Source: CAYPTJ01 sp964413845 (GTDB taxonomy: Bacteria; Patescibacteriota; WWE3; 9FT-COMBO-53-11). Taken from it: a stretch of 43,634 nt of DNA. The stretch lies in the NCBI GenBank assembly GCA_964413845.1, contig CAYPTJ010000032.1:1-43634 (forward strand), in the 5' to 3' direction. The notes beneath the pieces are model-generated. The model was not told the DNA's origin and ran no database searches. It saw only the letters and a program-made list of their open reading frames with translations. How positions within the stretch are numbered: position 1 is the first letter of the stretch; the number at the start of each line of letters is the position of its first letter. The translations under genes and the position numbers were made by a program. Of this stretch, positions 23,576-31,106 are shown piece after piece.

Positions 23576-24598
23576 TCAATCATAATGGCCAAGGGCAACA
23601 AGTCCGGGGAGTTTTTTTCCAGCGAGAAATTCAAGCATCGCTCCACCACCAAGGGAAACGTAACTTATCTTTGAGGCAAGACCAGAGGCGTTTAAGGCGG
23701 CAATCGTGTCTCCCCCGCCAGCAATCGTCTTCCCCGGCAAAAGTGCCAACTCTTCCGCGATCATCCGCGTCCCTCGCGCATAGCGAGGTTTTTCCCAAAC
23801 CCCCAAAGGCCCGTTCCAAACAACCGTCTTTGCTTCCTTGATAATCCCAGTAAAAAACTTGACCGACTTTGGCCCGATGTCATAAGCGTCCTTAGCATCA
23901 ATTGGAAAAACAACATTGGGGATCCTCTCAAGTTCCCGAGAAAACATCAACAGTCCTCCAAGAAGGACCTTATCGGCAATCTTCGCAAAAGCCGGTACAA
24001 GTGGTTTCTTGGTCTCTGTCTTTGCCCCCCCGATGATAAAGATCAGCGGCCTCTCTGGCTTCACCAAAACACTCCCCAACTCTTTTACTTCCTCCTCCAA
24101 CCTTAACCCTGCATAGGCAGGGAGGTGCTTTGGTATCTCAACAATCGAGGCGTGTTCCCGATGGGAAGCAGCAAAGGCGTCGTTGACAAAAATATCGCCC
24201 AGCCCCGCCAATTTCTTGGCAAAACCTAGATCGTTTTTTTCCTCACCGTCCCAGAATCTTAAATTTTCCAAAAGGGCGATATTTGGTAATTGGTAATTGG
24301 TAATTGGTAATTCGGGGAAGAACTCAATCCGTTTTCTCAAAAGCTCCTGAAGACGCACCGCTACCGGTTCAAGGGAGAGTTTTGGATCCCTCTTCCCCTC
24401 CGGTCGCCCAAGGTGTCCAATGACAATTACCTTTGCTCCTCGATCAAGAAGATACTTGAGGGTGGGCAGGAGCGCTTTAAGACGTGTATCATCGGCAACT
24501 TCAACTTGACCAACCCCTGCCTGCCGAAGAGGCAGGTCCAAATCCGCGCGCAGGATTACCTTTTTCCCGGAAACTTTAGCTGCCTTTACCGACTTCAT
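23576..24598 (-). CDS. pgk: Phosphoglycerate kinase, shortened
   Basis: 340 residues against about 390-400 usual. Signature parts are present: RADLDLP (usually R-D-N-P, here Asp for Asn), GHLGRP, LLENLRFW, NDAFAASHREHAS, GGAKTETK, NGPLGVWE and the nucleotide loop GGGDTIAAL. About 50 residues are missing after LLGG, where the family has the GGGMAxTF helix region. Two repeat-derived segments are read in frame: a GC palindrome (LPLRQAGVGQ) and an AT word repeat (PITNYQLPN). The enzyme makes ATP from 1,3-bisphosphoglycerate. It heads the minus-strand group containing the ferredoxin and AOR genes. Confidence 0.92.
   Translation of the reverse strand: MKSVKAAKVSGKKVILRADLDLPLRQAGVGQVEVADDTRLKALLPTLKYLLDRGAKVIVIGHLGRPEGKRDPKLSLEPVAVRLQELLRKRIEFFPELPITNYQLPNIALLENLRFWDGEEKNDLGFAKKLAGLGDIFVNDAFAASHREHASIVEIPKHLPAYAGLRLEEEVKELGSVLVKPERPLIFIIGGAKTETKKPLVPAFAKIADKVLLGGLLMFSRELERIPNVVFPIDAKDAYDIGPKSVKFFTGIIKEAKTVVWNGPLGVWEKPRYARGTRMIAEELALLPGKTIAGGGDTIAALNASGLASKISYVSLGGGAMLEFLAGKKLPGLVALGHYD
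24283..24312. repeat. TTGGTAA tandem word repeat in frame in pgk
   Basis: Four copies of TTGGTAA(T) in a row encode ITNYQLPN on the minus strand. The same kind of filler is otherwise found in spacers. Confidence 0.7.
24516..24536. repeat. GC palindrome in frame in pgk
   Basis: CCTGCCTGCC and GGCAGG arms around GAAGA form a hairpin. It encodes LPLRQAG just after the substrate-binding RADLDLP motif. Confidence 0.65.
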
Positions 24599-24655
24599 CT
24601 TACTTTTTATTCTACCCTATTGACGGTAGTTTAGGAAAAATTCCCTTCTGTTAGA

Positions 24656-25051
24656 ATGGTTATTGTGAGAAAAGACATAATAATTGGAATCCTGGTCGTG
24701 TTTGCGGGTCTGTACCTTTTTCTTTTCCTAGCGCTTCTTAGTTTTGTTATCAGCTCAAGTCAACACTTCCTCCCCGAGGGAATCCTCCTTATTATTCCGG
24801 CAGTTTTAGGGTTTCTTCTTTACAAAAAGTGTGCGTTGCCGTACCTTGAATCAATTGAAGAGGGGGGCAACCTGACCCGTAAAGAGGTTTGGGAACAGTC
24901 TCCATACAAGGAGATCGGTTTGGTACTTTTTACCCTGCTGATGCTGACAGCGATCCTCGTCAGCGGAACTATCGCAACCAGTAAACAAGGAGGCTTAATC
25001 CAAGTCGCCCACGAAAACTTTAACCTCCTTTTGGAACTGCTTAGAAGATAG
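24656..25051 (+). CDS. Three-helix membrane protein of unknown function
   Basis: 131 residues, not recognised. Predicted TM helices at about 8-32, 41-55 and 87-106, with a charged loop (ESIEEGGNLTRKEVWEQ) between the second and third. It is alone on the plus strand, divergent from pgk with a 57-base spacer. No motifs suggest a catalytic role. Confidence 0.65.
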   Translation: MVIVRKDIIIGILVVFAGLYLFLFLALLSFVISSSQHFLPEGILLIIPAVLGFLLYKKCALPYLESIEEGGNLTRKEVWEQSPYKEIGLVLFTLLMLTAILVSGTIATSKQGGLIQVAHENFNLLLELLRR

Positions 25052-25071
25052 CTCCGCGACTATCAGAGATT

Positions 25072-25980
25072 TTAGAGGAACTTGAAGGTGGAAAGAACCT
25101 GATTAAAGATTTGCAGGGATGTGATACTGCCTGCAAATGTTGTCGAGAGCTCAAAAACCCGCGTGTTAAAGAAGCCGTAAGCATAATATTGCGGTCCAAA
25201 AGTTACGATGGTGTCGCTTGAAACATACCAATCGTCGCTACGGTTCCAAGTTATTTCCTTTGTCAACAAGCCACGTATTGAACTGTCGTTTTCTATCCAG
25301 CTAACTCCCGTCCTGCCTGAGGTGTTCTGGTAAACCGTAATTGTCATCCAAGGAAATTCCCCCACGGGATAAACACCATAGGAAAAACTAACTCCGTCTG
25401 AACTTTCCGCTACCCTCGCTACATCTCCTGGATATTTAATTGAGAACCCAAGAGTTGTATTCTCGTAAGTGTTCCAATTCTTGAACGGGTCTACCGTGGA
25501 AAAGGTAGAGTCTTCAGAGACAGCTGGATTGCCAGCAACATCTTTAGACTTCACCCGGAAGTGGTAGAGGGTTCCTTTTGTGAGCCCACTAAGAGAAACG
25601 GAGTGGGAAGTTACTAAAGTGATATCTTCCGTTGTTTGGGAGCCGTAACTTGTGGTTGCTCCATACTCTACCTGAGAAGTCGCCTCTACATCGGTGGTCC
25701 AGCTAATGGTAGCTCCAGTTTCGGTGATGTTTGTCGCCTTGACGGAGGAGATTACAGGCGGTTCTTTCTCCTCTTCTCCTCTTCCAAAGAACTCCTTGAC
25801 ACCTGCGGGAAGGAAGTTATCAAGATAAGTTGTCCTCCAAGCGAGAACAGATCCTACTCCACCAAAGACGATGATGAAGGCGATCAGCAAGAAGATTAGC
25901 TTCTTCCGAGGAAATCTCTTAGGGGTTACCGCTGGTGGCTGGATTGGTGGTTGGGCTGGCGTAGTCTGTTGTTCTTCCAC
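25072..25980 (-). CDS. TM-anchored surface protein with FnIII module and PsbP-like domain
   Basis: 302 residues: Pro-rich cytoplasmic start, TM helix (about 28-48, LIFLLIAFIIVFGGVGSVL), a conserved juxtamembrane segment (LPAGVKEFFGRGEE), a FnIII module (about 74-163, PPVISSVKATNITETGATIS) and a C-terminal PsbP-like fold (GFSIKYPGDVARV ... STFKFL). The FnIII module is nearly the same as those in the protein at 1-2160. The N-terminal part is a duplicate of that in the gene at 26062-27279, also visible at the DNA level. PsbP-like domains of this kind occur in exported bacterial proteins of unknown role; the ligand is unknown. Confidence 0.7.
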   Translation of the reverse strand: MEEQQTTPAQPPIQPPAVTPKRFPRKKLIFLLIAFIIVFGGVGSVLAWRTTYLDNFLPAGVKEFFGRGEEEKEPPVISSVKATNITETGATISWTTDVEATSQVEYGATTSYGSQTTEDITLVTSHSVSLSGLTKGTLYHFRVKSKDVAGNPAVSEDSTFSTVDPFKNWNTYENTTLGFSIKYPGDVARVAESSDGVSFSYGVYPVGEFPWMTITVYQNTSGRTGVSWIENDSSIRGLLTKEITWNRSDDWYVSSDTIVTFGPQYYAYGFFNTRVFELSTTFAGSITSLQIFNQVLSTFKFL

Positions 25981-26061
25981 TTCTTCTATATTCTACATTC
26001 GGCCAAAGGCTGAAAGCAAGGAGCGCAGCGATGCTACAAAACAGGGGCGTGTCAAGAAATC

Positions 26062-27279
26062 TCAGAGGAACTTGAAGGTAGAAAGCATCAAATCGTAGAT
26101 TTCTCTGTATTTGGTTTCTTCACGTTCATATTGCGAGTAGCGAATAGCAAAAGTAAAGAAATAAACTCTAGGAGGGTGGGAAGCAGTTCCGCTCTGGGCA
26201 ACAGCTGATCCAATTTTGTATAAACGGTTGTCCGCTATGAACATGAACGCAACCTGCTCCCCTTGCACTCCTCCGATGGTAATAGATTTCCTTTCAGCTT
26301 TGCATCCCTCCATGCAGAATAGCTCGTCTTCGTCACATTCTTCTTTGGTGCAATCTTTACATTCTCCTTCTTCTTTGCACCTTTTAACAGAGATAAGAGG
26401 GTCTGGAATCCCGCCTGGGTACGCTTGCACAGCAATCAAAACTACCTCGCCTCCTTCATGTTCCATATCTTCCCGTTTAACGAAGAAGTACGCCAGGGGT
26501 GAACTTTGCGCCAGAGTCCCCTTACCACCACCGGTAAGCCATGTTGAAGGATATTTAATCGAATATCCATACTTTTCATTTTTGAGAGTCTTCCAACCTT
26601 CGGTGGGGTCTTCCTCAGGGAGGAACGCAAAAGTGGAGATCATTAAATCATAAATTTCCCTGTGTTCAATCTTGTGTAGGTTGAAGTAATAAATCCTCCG
26701 CTGATATGTTCCTTCGCGAAAGACGGCCGAGTAAACCCAATCAAGATCCAGGAAGATAACCTGCTCCCCCTGTAGACCTCCGATGGTGACAGATGTCCGT
26801 TCCACTTTCTGTTTTTCCCCGTATAGCTCATCGTCAATAAGGGGATCCGGGACATCACTGCCCGTTGGCAACGTGACGGCTGTAACCACAATCGCTTTTG
26901 AGGCAAGGTCTCCTGGCCCAAGATTTTCCTTACTGGTTTCAAAAACCACCTGTCCTTCTTTAGTACTGCCGTAAACCCAGGTTGGCGGGTACTTTAGCTC
27001 ATAAGCACGTTTTTCATCTTTGTAAGTCTTCCAATTCCTAGTCTCCTCCTCAACTTCTCCAGGTGTCAGCTCCCTGCGTTCCTCACCCCTTCCAAAAAAC
27101 TCCTTCACCCCTGCCGGAAGATAGTTATCAAGGTAGGTTGTCCTCCAAGCGAGAACCGATCCTACTCCACCAAAACCAATGATAAAGGCAACCAAAATAA
27201 GAATTGGCTTCTTCCAAGGAAATCTTTTAGAAGGGGTAGGTGTTGGGTATTGAGAGATAGCAACTTGTTGTTCTTCCAC
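26062..27279 (-). CDS. TM-anchored protein with two PsbP-like domains and a Cys-rich insert
   Basis: 405 residues. N-terminal TM helix and LPAGVKEFFGRGEE segment as in the neighbour at 25072-25980. Two tandem PsbP-like domains follow, each opening with a similar line (NWKTYKDEKRAYELKYPPTW and GWKTLKNEKYGYSIKYPSTW) and ending STFAFLP or STFKFL. The second domain carries a six-cysteine insert (CKEEGECKDCTKEECDEDEL, then FCMEGC) not present in the first. The insert may be disulfide-bonded outside the cell or bind metal. Function unknown. Confidence 0.7.
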   Translation of the reverse strand: MEEQQVAISQYPTPTPSKRFPWKKPILILVAFIIGFGGVGSVLAWRTTYLDNYLPAGVKEFFGRGEERRELTPGEVEEETRNWKTYKDEKRAYELKYPPTWVYGSTKEGQVVFETSKENLGPGDLASKAIVVTAVTLPTGSDVPDPLIDDELYGEKQKVERTSVTIGGLQGEQVIFLDLDWVYSAVFREGTYQRRIYYFNLHKIEHREIYDLMISTFAFLPEEDPTEGWKTLKNEKYGYSIKYPSTWLTGGGKGTLAQSSPLAYFFVKREDMEHEGGEVVLIAVQAYPGGIPDPLISVKRCKEEGECKDCTKEECDEDELFCMEGCKAERKSITIGGVQGEQVAFMFIADNRLYKIGSAVAQSGTASHPPRVYFFTFAIRYSQYEREETKYREIYDLMLSTFKFL

Positions 27280-27325
27280 TTCTTCTATATTCTACGAGAT
27301 GGGGGGGGCGTGTCAAATCAAGGAA

Positions 27326-28138
27326 TCATTCCGTCACCCGACAACGAGTTGAAACGCAGACCGCCCCGGAAGGTGGGGTTGGACAAGGACTGCAATAGAT
27401 CCCGGTGCAGGAGACTGTTTTCTCCTTTGAATAGTCTTTCCCTACTTCAAAAGGAGCAATCGTCAGATTGGCTTCAATCTCAGAGGTAGTAAAAGCTTCC
27501 GCACAGGTGCAGCACTTATCCAACCGGATCCCCAAGGCGCAATCGGCATCCTTCTCACAGGAAGTTATCACTTCACTTACGAAGCGGAAACTTTCCGCCA
27601 TCTCTTCAAAGACGGTGATGTAGTTCGTGATTATTCCAGGATCAGTTTTGTACTTAAAAAGAGTAAGGAGAAAGTCGTTTTCCCCGTGGGCAAAGAAAAC
27701 ACTTTCTGTCTCAGGAGTGGTGGTTCGCTCCCCAAAGATCCCGTTGGTGTGAAAGCTGCATTTGCTTTGATCTTCCTCGCAAAGAGTCTTTCCCCGCGTT
27801 TTGTTGGAAGCAATCCTAAGGAGGATGTACTCTTGGGGGTTCTCTTCCTCTTCGGAAACTTGAGGGGAGAAGAGGATGAAAGTTGGCTTCACCTCCTCCG
27901 CCTTCCAATCTTGAGGGTAACGAAGGGTAAAGTTGTAGCTTTTACTTTCGTAGGTTTGCCAACCGGCATATTGGTCAACCGCTTCCGGCTTTGCCGCCTT
28001 CTTCCCCAAGTACCAGTTCATCGCCAAATAACCGCCAAGGAAAGAAAGCACCACCAGCGCAAAAACAAGAAATCCCAACCCAACTTTCCGCCACGGAACG
28101 GCTTTAATTTTTTCCCCCCAGCTTCTCATCAATATCAA
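27326..28138 (-). CDS. TM-anchored PsbP-like protein with Cys-rich C-terminal module
   Basis: 270 residues: TM helix (about 20-42, GLGFLVFALVVLSFLGGYLA), a PsbP-like domain (about 60-190, GWQTYESKSYNFTLRYPQDW) and a C-terminal extension with about ten cysteines (CEKDADC, DKCCTC, CTGIYCSPCP, CVSTRC). The spacing resembles small disulfide-rich extracellular modules. It is the third member of a paralogous set on this strand, each with one anchor helix and differing add-on modules. Confidence 0.7.
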   Translation of the reverse strand: MILMRSWGEKIKAVPWRKVGLGFLVFALVVLSFLGGYLAMNWYLGKKAAKPEAVDQYAGWQTYESKSYNFTLRYPQDWKAEEVKPTFILFSPQVSEEEENPQEYILLRIASNKTRGKTLCEEDQSKCSFHTNGIFGERTTTPETESVFFAHGENDFLLTLFKYKTDPGIITNYITVFEEMAESFRFVSEVITSCEKDADCALGIRLDKCCTCAEAFTTSEIEANLTIAPFEVGKDYSKEKTVSCTGIYCSPCPTPPSGAVCVSTRCRVTE

Positions 28139-28156
28139 GTATGCTAAATTTAAGAG

Positions 28157-28795
28157 GTGTTTTTCCAGTTGCCGGCAGGGGAGATTATCGATCTTGTTGG
28201 CCGTTATTTTGGCCAGTTTGGATACCCTTTGATTTTTTTAAGTGCGTTCCTCGAAAATATCGCGATCATCAACTACTTTACCCCTGGATCAACGGTGATC
28301 TGGATCGCCGGCTTTTACGCCCAGCAAGGGCTTCTTAATCCTTTTTTAGTCTGGATCACCGCCGCTGCCGCCGCTACTTTGGGAAACCAGATTGATTACC
28401 TTCTTGGATACAGCGGCATCTATCACCTCATCCGCGTCTTTAATCTTGAAAAAAGGGTTGAGGAGCAAAAAAGAAAATATGTTCGCAAAGAGAATATCAT
28501 TGAGGCTTTTTTGATCTATATGATAGGGCTCATCCGCTCCTTTCTTCTTGTTGCTTTGGGAGCGCTTCGTATCCCTTGGCCAAAGTACTTTATCTTCACC
28601 GCCACCTGCGCCGCTTTTCGCAAAGGACTTTTCGTTGCCATCGGCTATTTTTTTGGGACAAACCGCCCTTTTATCGAGTGGTTCTTTTCTAACTTCTGGT
28701 GGATGGGGCTGGCGCTTCTTCTTCTTTGGGTCATCTTTAGAAAGACAATTTTTAAATATGGGCAGATGATTTGCGCTAAGATAAAAGGAAAATGA
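28157..28795 (+). CDS. DedA-family (VTT/SNARE-associated) membrane protein
   Basis: 212 residues with the DedA layout: a re-entrant loop region (LENIAIINYFTPGSTVIWIAG), a Gly-containing helix (GNQIDYLLGYSGI) and the conserved RSFLLVALGALRIPW segment corresponding to the family's R-x3-P-x2-aG motif. DedA proteins act in membrane lipid homeostasis, some as undecaprenyl-phosphate or phospholipid flippases. The start appears to be GTG at 28157. A small membrane gene overlaps the stop. C55-P recycling would fit the murein genes nearby, which is inference. Confidence 0.85.
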   Translation: MFFQLPAGEIIDLVGRYFGQFGYPLIFLSAFLENIAIINYFTPGSTVIWIAGFYAQQGLLNPFLVWITAAAAATLGNQIDYLLGYSGIYHLIRVFNLEKRVEEQKRKYVRKENIIEAFLIYMIGLIRSFLLVALGALRIPWPKYFIFTATCAAFRKGLFVAIGYFFGTNRPFIEWFFSNFWWMGLALLLLWVIFRKTIFKYGQMICAKIKGK

Positions 28796-28941
28796 AGCTG
28801 GAAGGAAAAATCACTCAACTTATCGCAATTATCATCATTGCAGTTGCCCTTTATCTTGTCGGGCCATGGATTATCAACAGCTTAGGAGAGATCTTTCGGG
28901 CTTTGGAGGGGAGAAACCTTAACCTCGAGCAACTCGAATGA
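28792..28941 (+). CDS. Small single-pass membrane protein coupled to the DedA gene
   Basis: 49 residues: MKLEGKITQLIAIIIIAVAL gives one TM helix, then GPWIINSLGEIFRALEGRN and an acidic end. The ATG at 28792 overlaps the DedA stop (ATGA), the usual sign of translational coupling. No family recognised; a small DedA partner or folding aid is possible. Confidence 0.6.
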   Translation: MKLEGKITQLIAIIIIAVALYLVGPWIINSLGEIFRALEGRNLNLEQLE

Positions 28942-29220
28942 CGTGCTTCACTAACGTGGCGTCGCTTCGCTCCTTCCTTTCTCGCTTTCGCTCGAATGTA
29001 ACGACTAAGACCATCTTCACTCAAAGTCAAAAGCGCTAGACTCGTTCAGAAGGAACGCGGGGTATCATTTTCGAGGAACATCCCGCACCCCGCACCGCAT
29101 AACCATCAAGAAAGCAGATAAGATTAGGTGCGGGGGAGGGCGAAGCGGCACGGGAAAAGACCTTAAATTAAAGAAAGATAGCGAACGCTGTTTCCGAGAA
29201 AATCAGTACCCGAGTCCCTT
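28942..29220. other. Intergenic region with strong GC hairpins
   Basis: No gene seen. It contains CCCCGCACC (29088-29096) and GGTGCGGGG (29127-29135), a perfect 9-bp stem, with an alternative partner GCGGGG near 29057. The context TTTCGAGGAACATCCC resembles TTTCGAGGAACCCTCC just upstream of RNA copy 1 (18178). It may hold terminators for the converging DedA and gap transcripts or a further, diverged RNA element. Confidence 0.45.
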
Positions 29221-30246
29221 TCAACTACCAACTCTGAGGACGTGCTCGACTAAGGTGACGGCGTAGGCCCACTCATTATCGTACCAAGCGAGAACTTTCA
29301 CGAAATCATCATCAATCACCCGCGTTAAGGTAAGATCCACGATTGAAGCATAAGGGTCGGCGATAATATCGGCAGAGGTAAGCGGCTCCTCGGTAACCTT
29401 TAAGATCCCCTCCCAGCGCTTGGTTTTTGCGGCTTCTTTAAAGATCTCGTTGATTTCAGAGACGGAGGTTTTTCTTTTAGAAAGGAAAGTAAAATCGGCA
29501 ATCGAACCACAAACAACCGGGACGCGCATCGCAATCCCATCAAACCGCCCTTTAAGCTCAGGGAGGGAGGCGATCACTGCCTCCGCCGCCCCGGTGGTTG
29601 AGGAAACAATGTTAGCTGCCGCGGCACGCCCCCTTCGATAATCTTTTGTCGCCGGACCATCAACCAAGTTTTGGGTCGCGGTATAGGCATGGACGGTGTT
29701 TAACATTCCCTTAACCACTCCCGGATTCTCCATCGCCACTGCCACAACCGGAGCAACGGCGTTGGTCGTGCAGGAGCCGTTGCAGGTGACAACCGGCAGA
29801 TCCGGCTCCTCAAACCCTTTATCGTTAACTCCAATTAAAAGCTGGGTGACATCCTCCGCCGGAGCAGAGATCACAACCTTTTTTGCTCCAGCTTGAATAT
29901 GTTTTGAGGCATCCTCCAAGTTAGCGAAGCGGCCGGTTGATTCCACAACCACATCAACCCCCAGCTTCTTCCAGGGAAGAGCGGCGGGATCTTTCTCGGA
30001 AAGGACTTTGATCTTCTGTTTATCCCAAGCACCACCGGGGGACCCACCAACGAGCAAACTGTCGCCTTGGACCTTAACCGGTTTATCATAACGGCCATAG
30101 ACGGTGTCGTAACGAAGGAGGTAAGCGAGATTTGCCGGATCGGTTAAGTCATTAACGGCAACAAGCGCCAGCTCCTTTTTCTCCAAGGCAAGTTTGAAGA
30201 AGCAGCGACCAATTCGACCAAAACCGTTTACAGCAACTCTAATCAT
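29221..30246 (-). CDS. gap: Glyceraldehyde-3-phosphate dehydrogenase
   Basis: 341 residues, normal length. NAD-binding start MIRVAVNGFGRIGR, catalytic Cys in CNGSCTTNAVAPV, substrate site HAYTATQNLVDG, and the end WYDNEWAYAVTLVEHV. It forms 1,3-bisphosphoglycerate, the substrate of the Pgk encoded 5 kb away. The start overlaps the thioredoxin stop by 4 bases (ATGA), so they are coupled. The pairing is notable because the Gap active-site Cys is redox-sensitive; a protective link is inference. Confidence 0.97.
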   Translation of the reverse strand: MIRVAVNGFGRIGRCFFKLALEKKELALVAVNDLTDPANLAYLLRYDTVYGRYDKPVKVQGDSLLVGGSPGGAWDKQKIKVLSEKDPAALPWKKLGVDVVVESTGRFANLEDASKHIQAGAKKVVISAPAEDVTQLLIGVNDKGFEEPDLPVVTCNGSCTTNAVAPVVAVAMENPGVVKGMLNTVHAYTATQNLVDGPATKDYRRGRAAAANIVSSTTGAAEAVIASLPELKGRFDGIAMRVPVVCGSIADFTFLSKRKTSVSEINEIFKEAAKTKRWEGILKVTEEPLTSADIIADPYASIVDLTLTRVIDDDFVKVLAWYDNEWAYAVTLVEHVLRVGS

Positions 30247-30506
30247 AGATGCTTCTTAAGCCACTCCTTAAACTCCTCTTTGCTTCGCGCCCCGGTTATT
30301 CGGTCAACCTCTTTTCTTCCCTTCTCCAAAACATAAGTGGGGATAGAGAAGATCTCGTAGCGCTCCGCTTCTTTCTGCTTCTCATCAACATTGATCTTCT
30401 CAACCTCAACCTTTCCCTTAAACTCCTTCTCAATCTCGGCAATAACGGGTTTCATTAACTTGCAAGGGGGGCACCACTCGGCCCAAAAATCGATAAGCTT
30501 CAACAT
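30243..30506 (-). CDS. Thioredoxin-like protein with WCPPC active site
   Basis: 87 residues from the ATG at 30506, preceded by the SD-like GGTGGTG. An upstream extension to 30575 is rejected as non-conserved. The core is LKLIDFWAEWCPPCKLMKPVI; the active site WCPPC differs from the WCGPC of classical thioredoxin and is nearer TlpA/DsbE-type reductants. The cis-Pro region reads FSIPTYVLEKG. No signal peptide, so it is cytoplasmic. It is coupled to gap by a 4-base overlap. Confidence 0.88.
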   Translation of the reverse strand: MLKLIDFWAEWCPPCKLMKPVIAEIEKEFKGKVEVEKINVDEKQKEAERYEIFSIPTYVLEKGRKEVDRITGARSKEEFKEWLKKHL

Positions 30507-30587
30507 CACCACCACGATAGCAAATTTGAAAAAATAAAAAAAGGTGGTTCCGTCAAACCAACGTGTTATGATCAAAAATGAAGACCA

Positions 30588-31016
30588 ATGAAAGAGTTTA
30601 TCTCTGTAATCTTTGTCTCCCTCCTCTTTCTCCGTTTTGCCACTACCCCCGTTCCTACAACTTTAGACAGTTCAACACCTCCTCCCCAGGAGACTTCCTC
30701 ACTACCTTCAAAACCGAAAACGATTGATGGTTTGCCCTACACCCGCCGGCTGCGGGTTTACACCACTTCCTACGATGGGAACTGTCCCGGCTGTCGGGGG
30801 AGAACTTACTCTGGAACAGAGGTGAAAAAAGGTGTTTGTGCCGTTGATCCTAAAGTAATCCCACTAGGCACTTGGTTTTACATTCCCAACTACGGCAAGT
30901 GTCACGCGGAGGATATCGGTGAGGCAGTTAAAGGGCTGCGAGTCGATGTTGGTTGGACAGATGCTAGTAAAGGTTGGCTTCCCCAAGGCTGGAAGGACAT
31001 TTATATTTTGAAGTAA
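30588..31016 (+). CDS. Exported 3D-domain protein (MltA/YuiC-like)
   Basis: 142 residues: signal anchor (1-20), Pro/Ser/Thr-rich linker (22-46), then a 3D (Asp-Asp-Asp) domain with GVCAVDPKVIPLGTWFYIPN, CHAEDIGEAVKG and LRVDVGW supplying the three Asp residues. The double-psi barrel 3D domain occurs in lytic transglycosylases and stationary-phase murein enzymes. Cys in GNCPGC and YGKC could form disulfides. It is divergent from trx-gap. A peptidoglycan-cleaving role is inferred from the family. Confidence 0.85.
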   Translation: MKEFISVIFVSLLFLRFATTPVPTTLDSSTPPPQETSSLPSKPKTIDGLPYTRRLRVYTTSYDGNCPGCRGRTYSGTEVKKGVCAVDPKVIPLGTWFYIPNYGKCHAEDIGEAVKGLRVDVGWTDASKGWLPQGWKDIYILK

Positions 31017-31042
31017 CTGAGCTTCAAAATAGAATGCAAGTT

Positions 31043-31069
31043 CACATTCTCGAGTGAAGCGGGAATGTG
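31043..31069 (+). terminator. Hairpin between the 3D-domain gene and rsmA
   Basis: CACATTC/GAATGTG stem with a 13-base loop and no T tract; a weak terminator or RNA-processing site. Confidence 0.35.
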
Positions 31070-31106
31070 AGCTCAAACAAAGTGAGGGTTGTATATTCTT
31101 AAATAA

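Noticed and set aside
24283..24312. Possible CRISPR-like tandem repeats (TTGGTAA).
   Set aside because: The units are 7-8 bases with no spacers, and they are translated within pgk.
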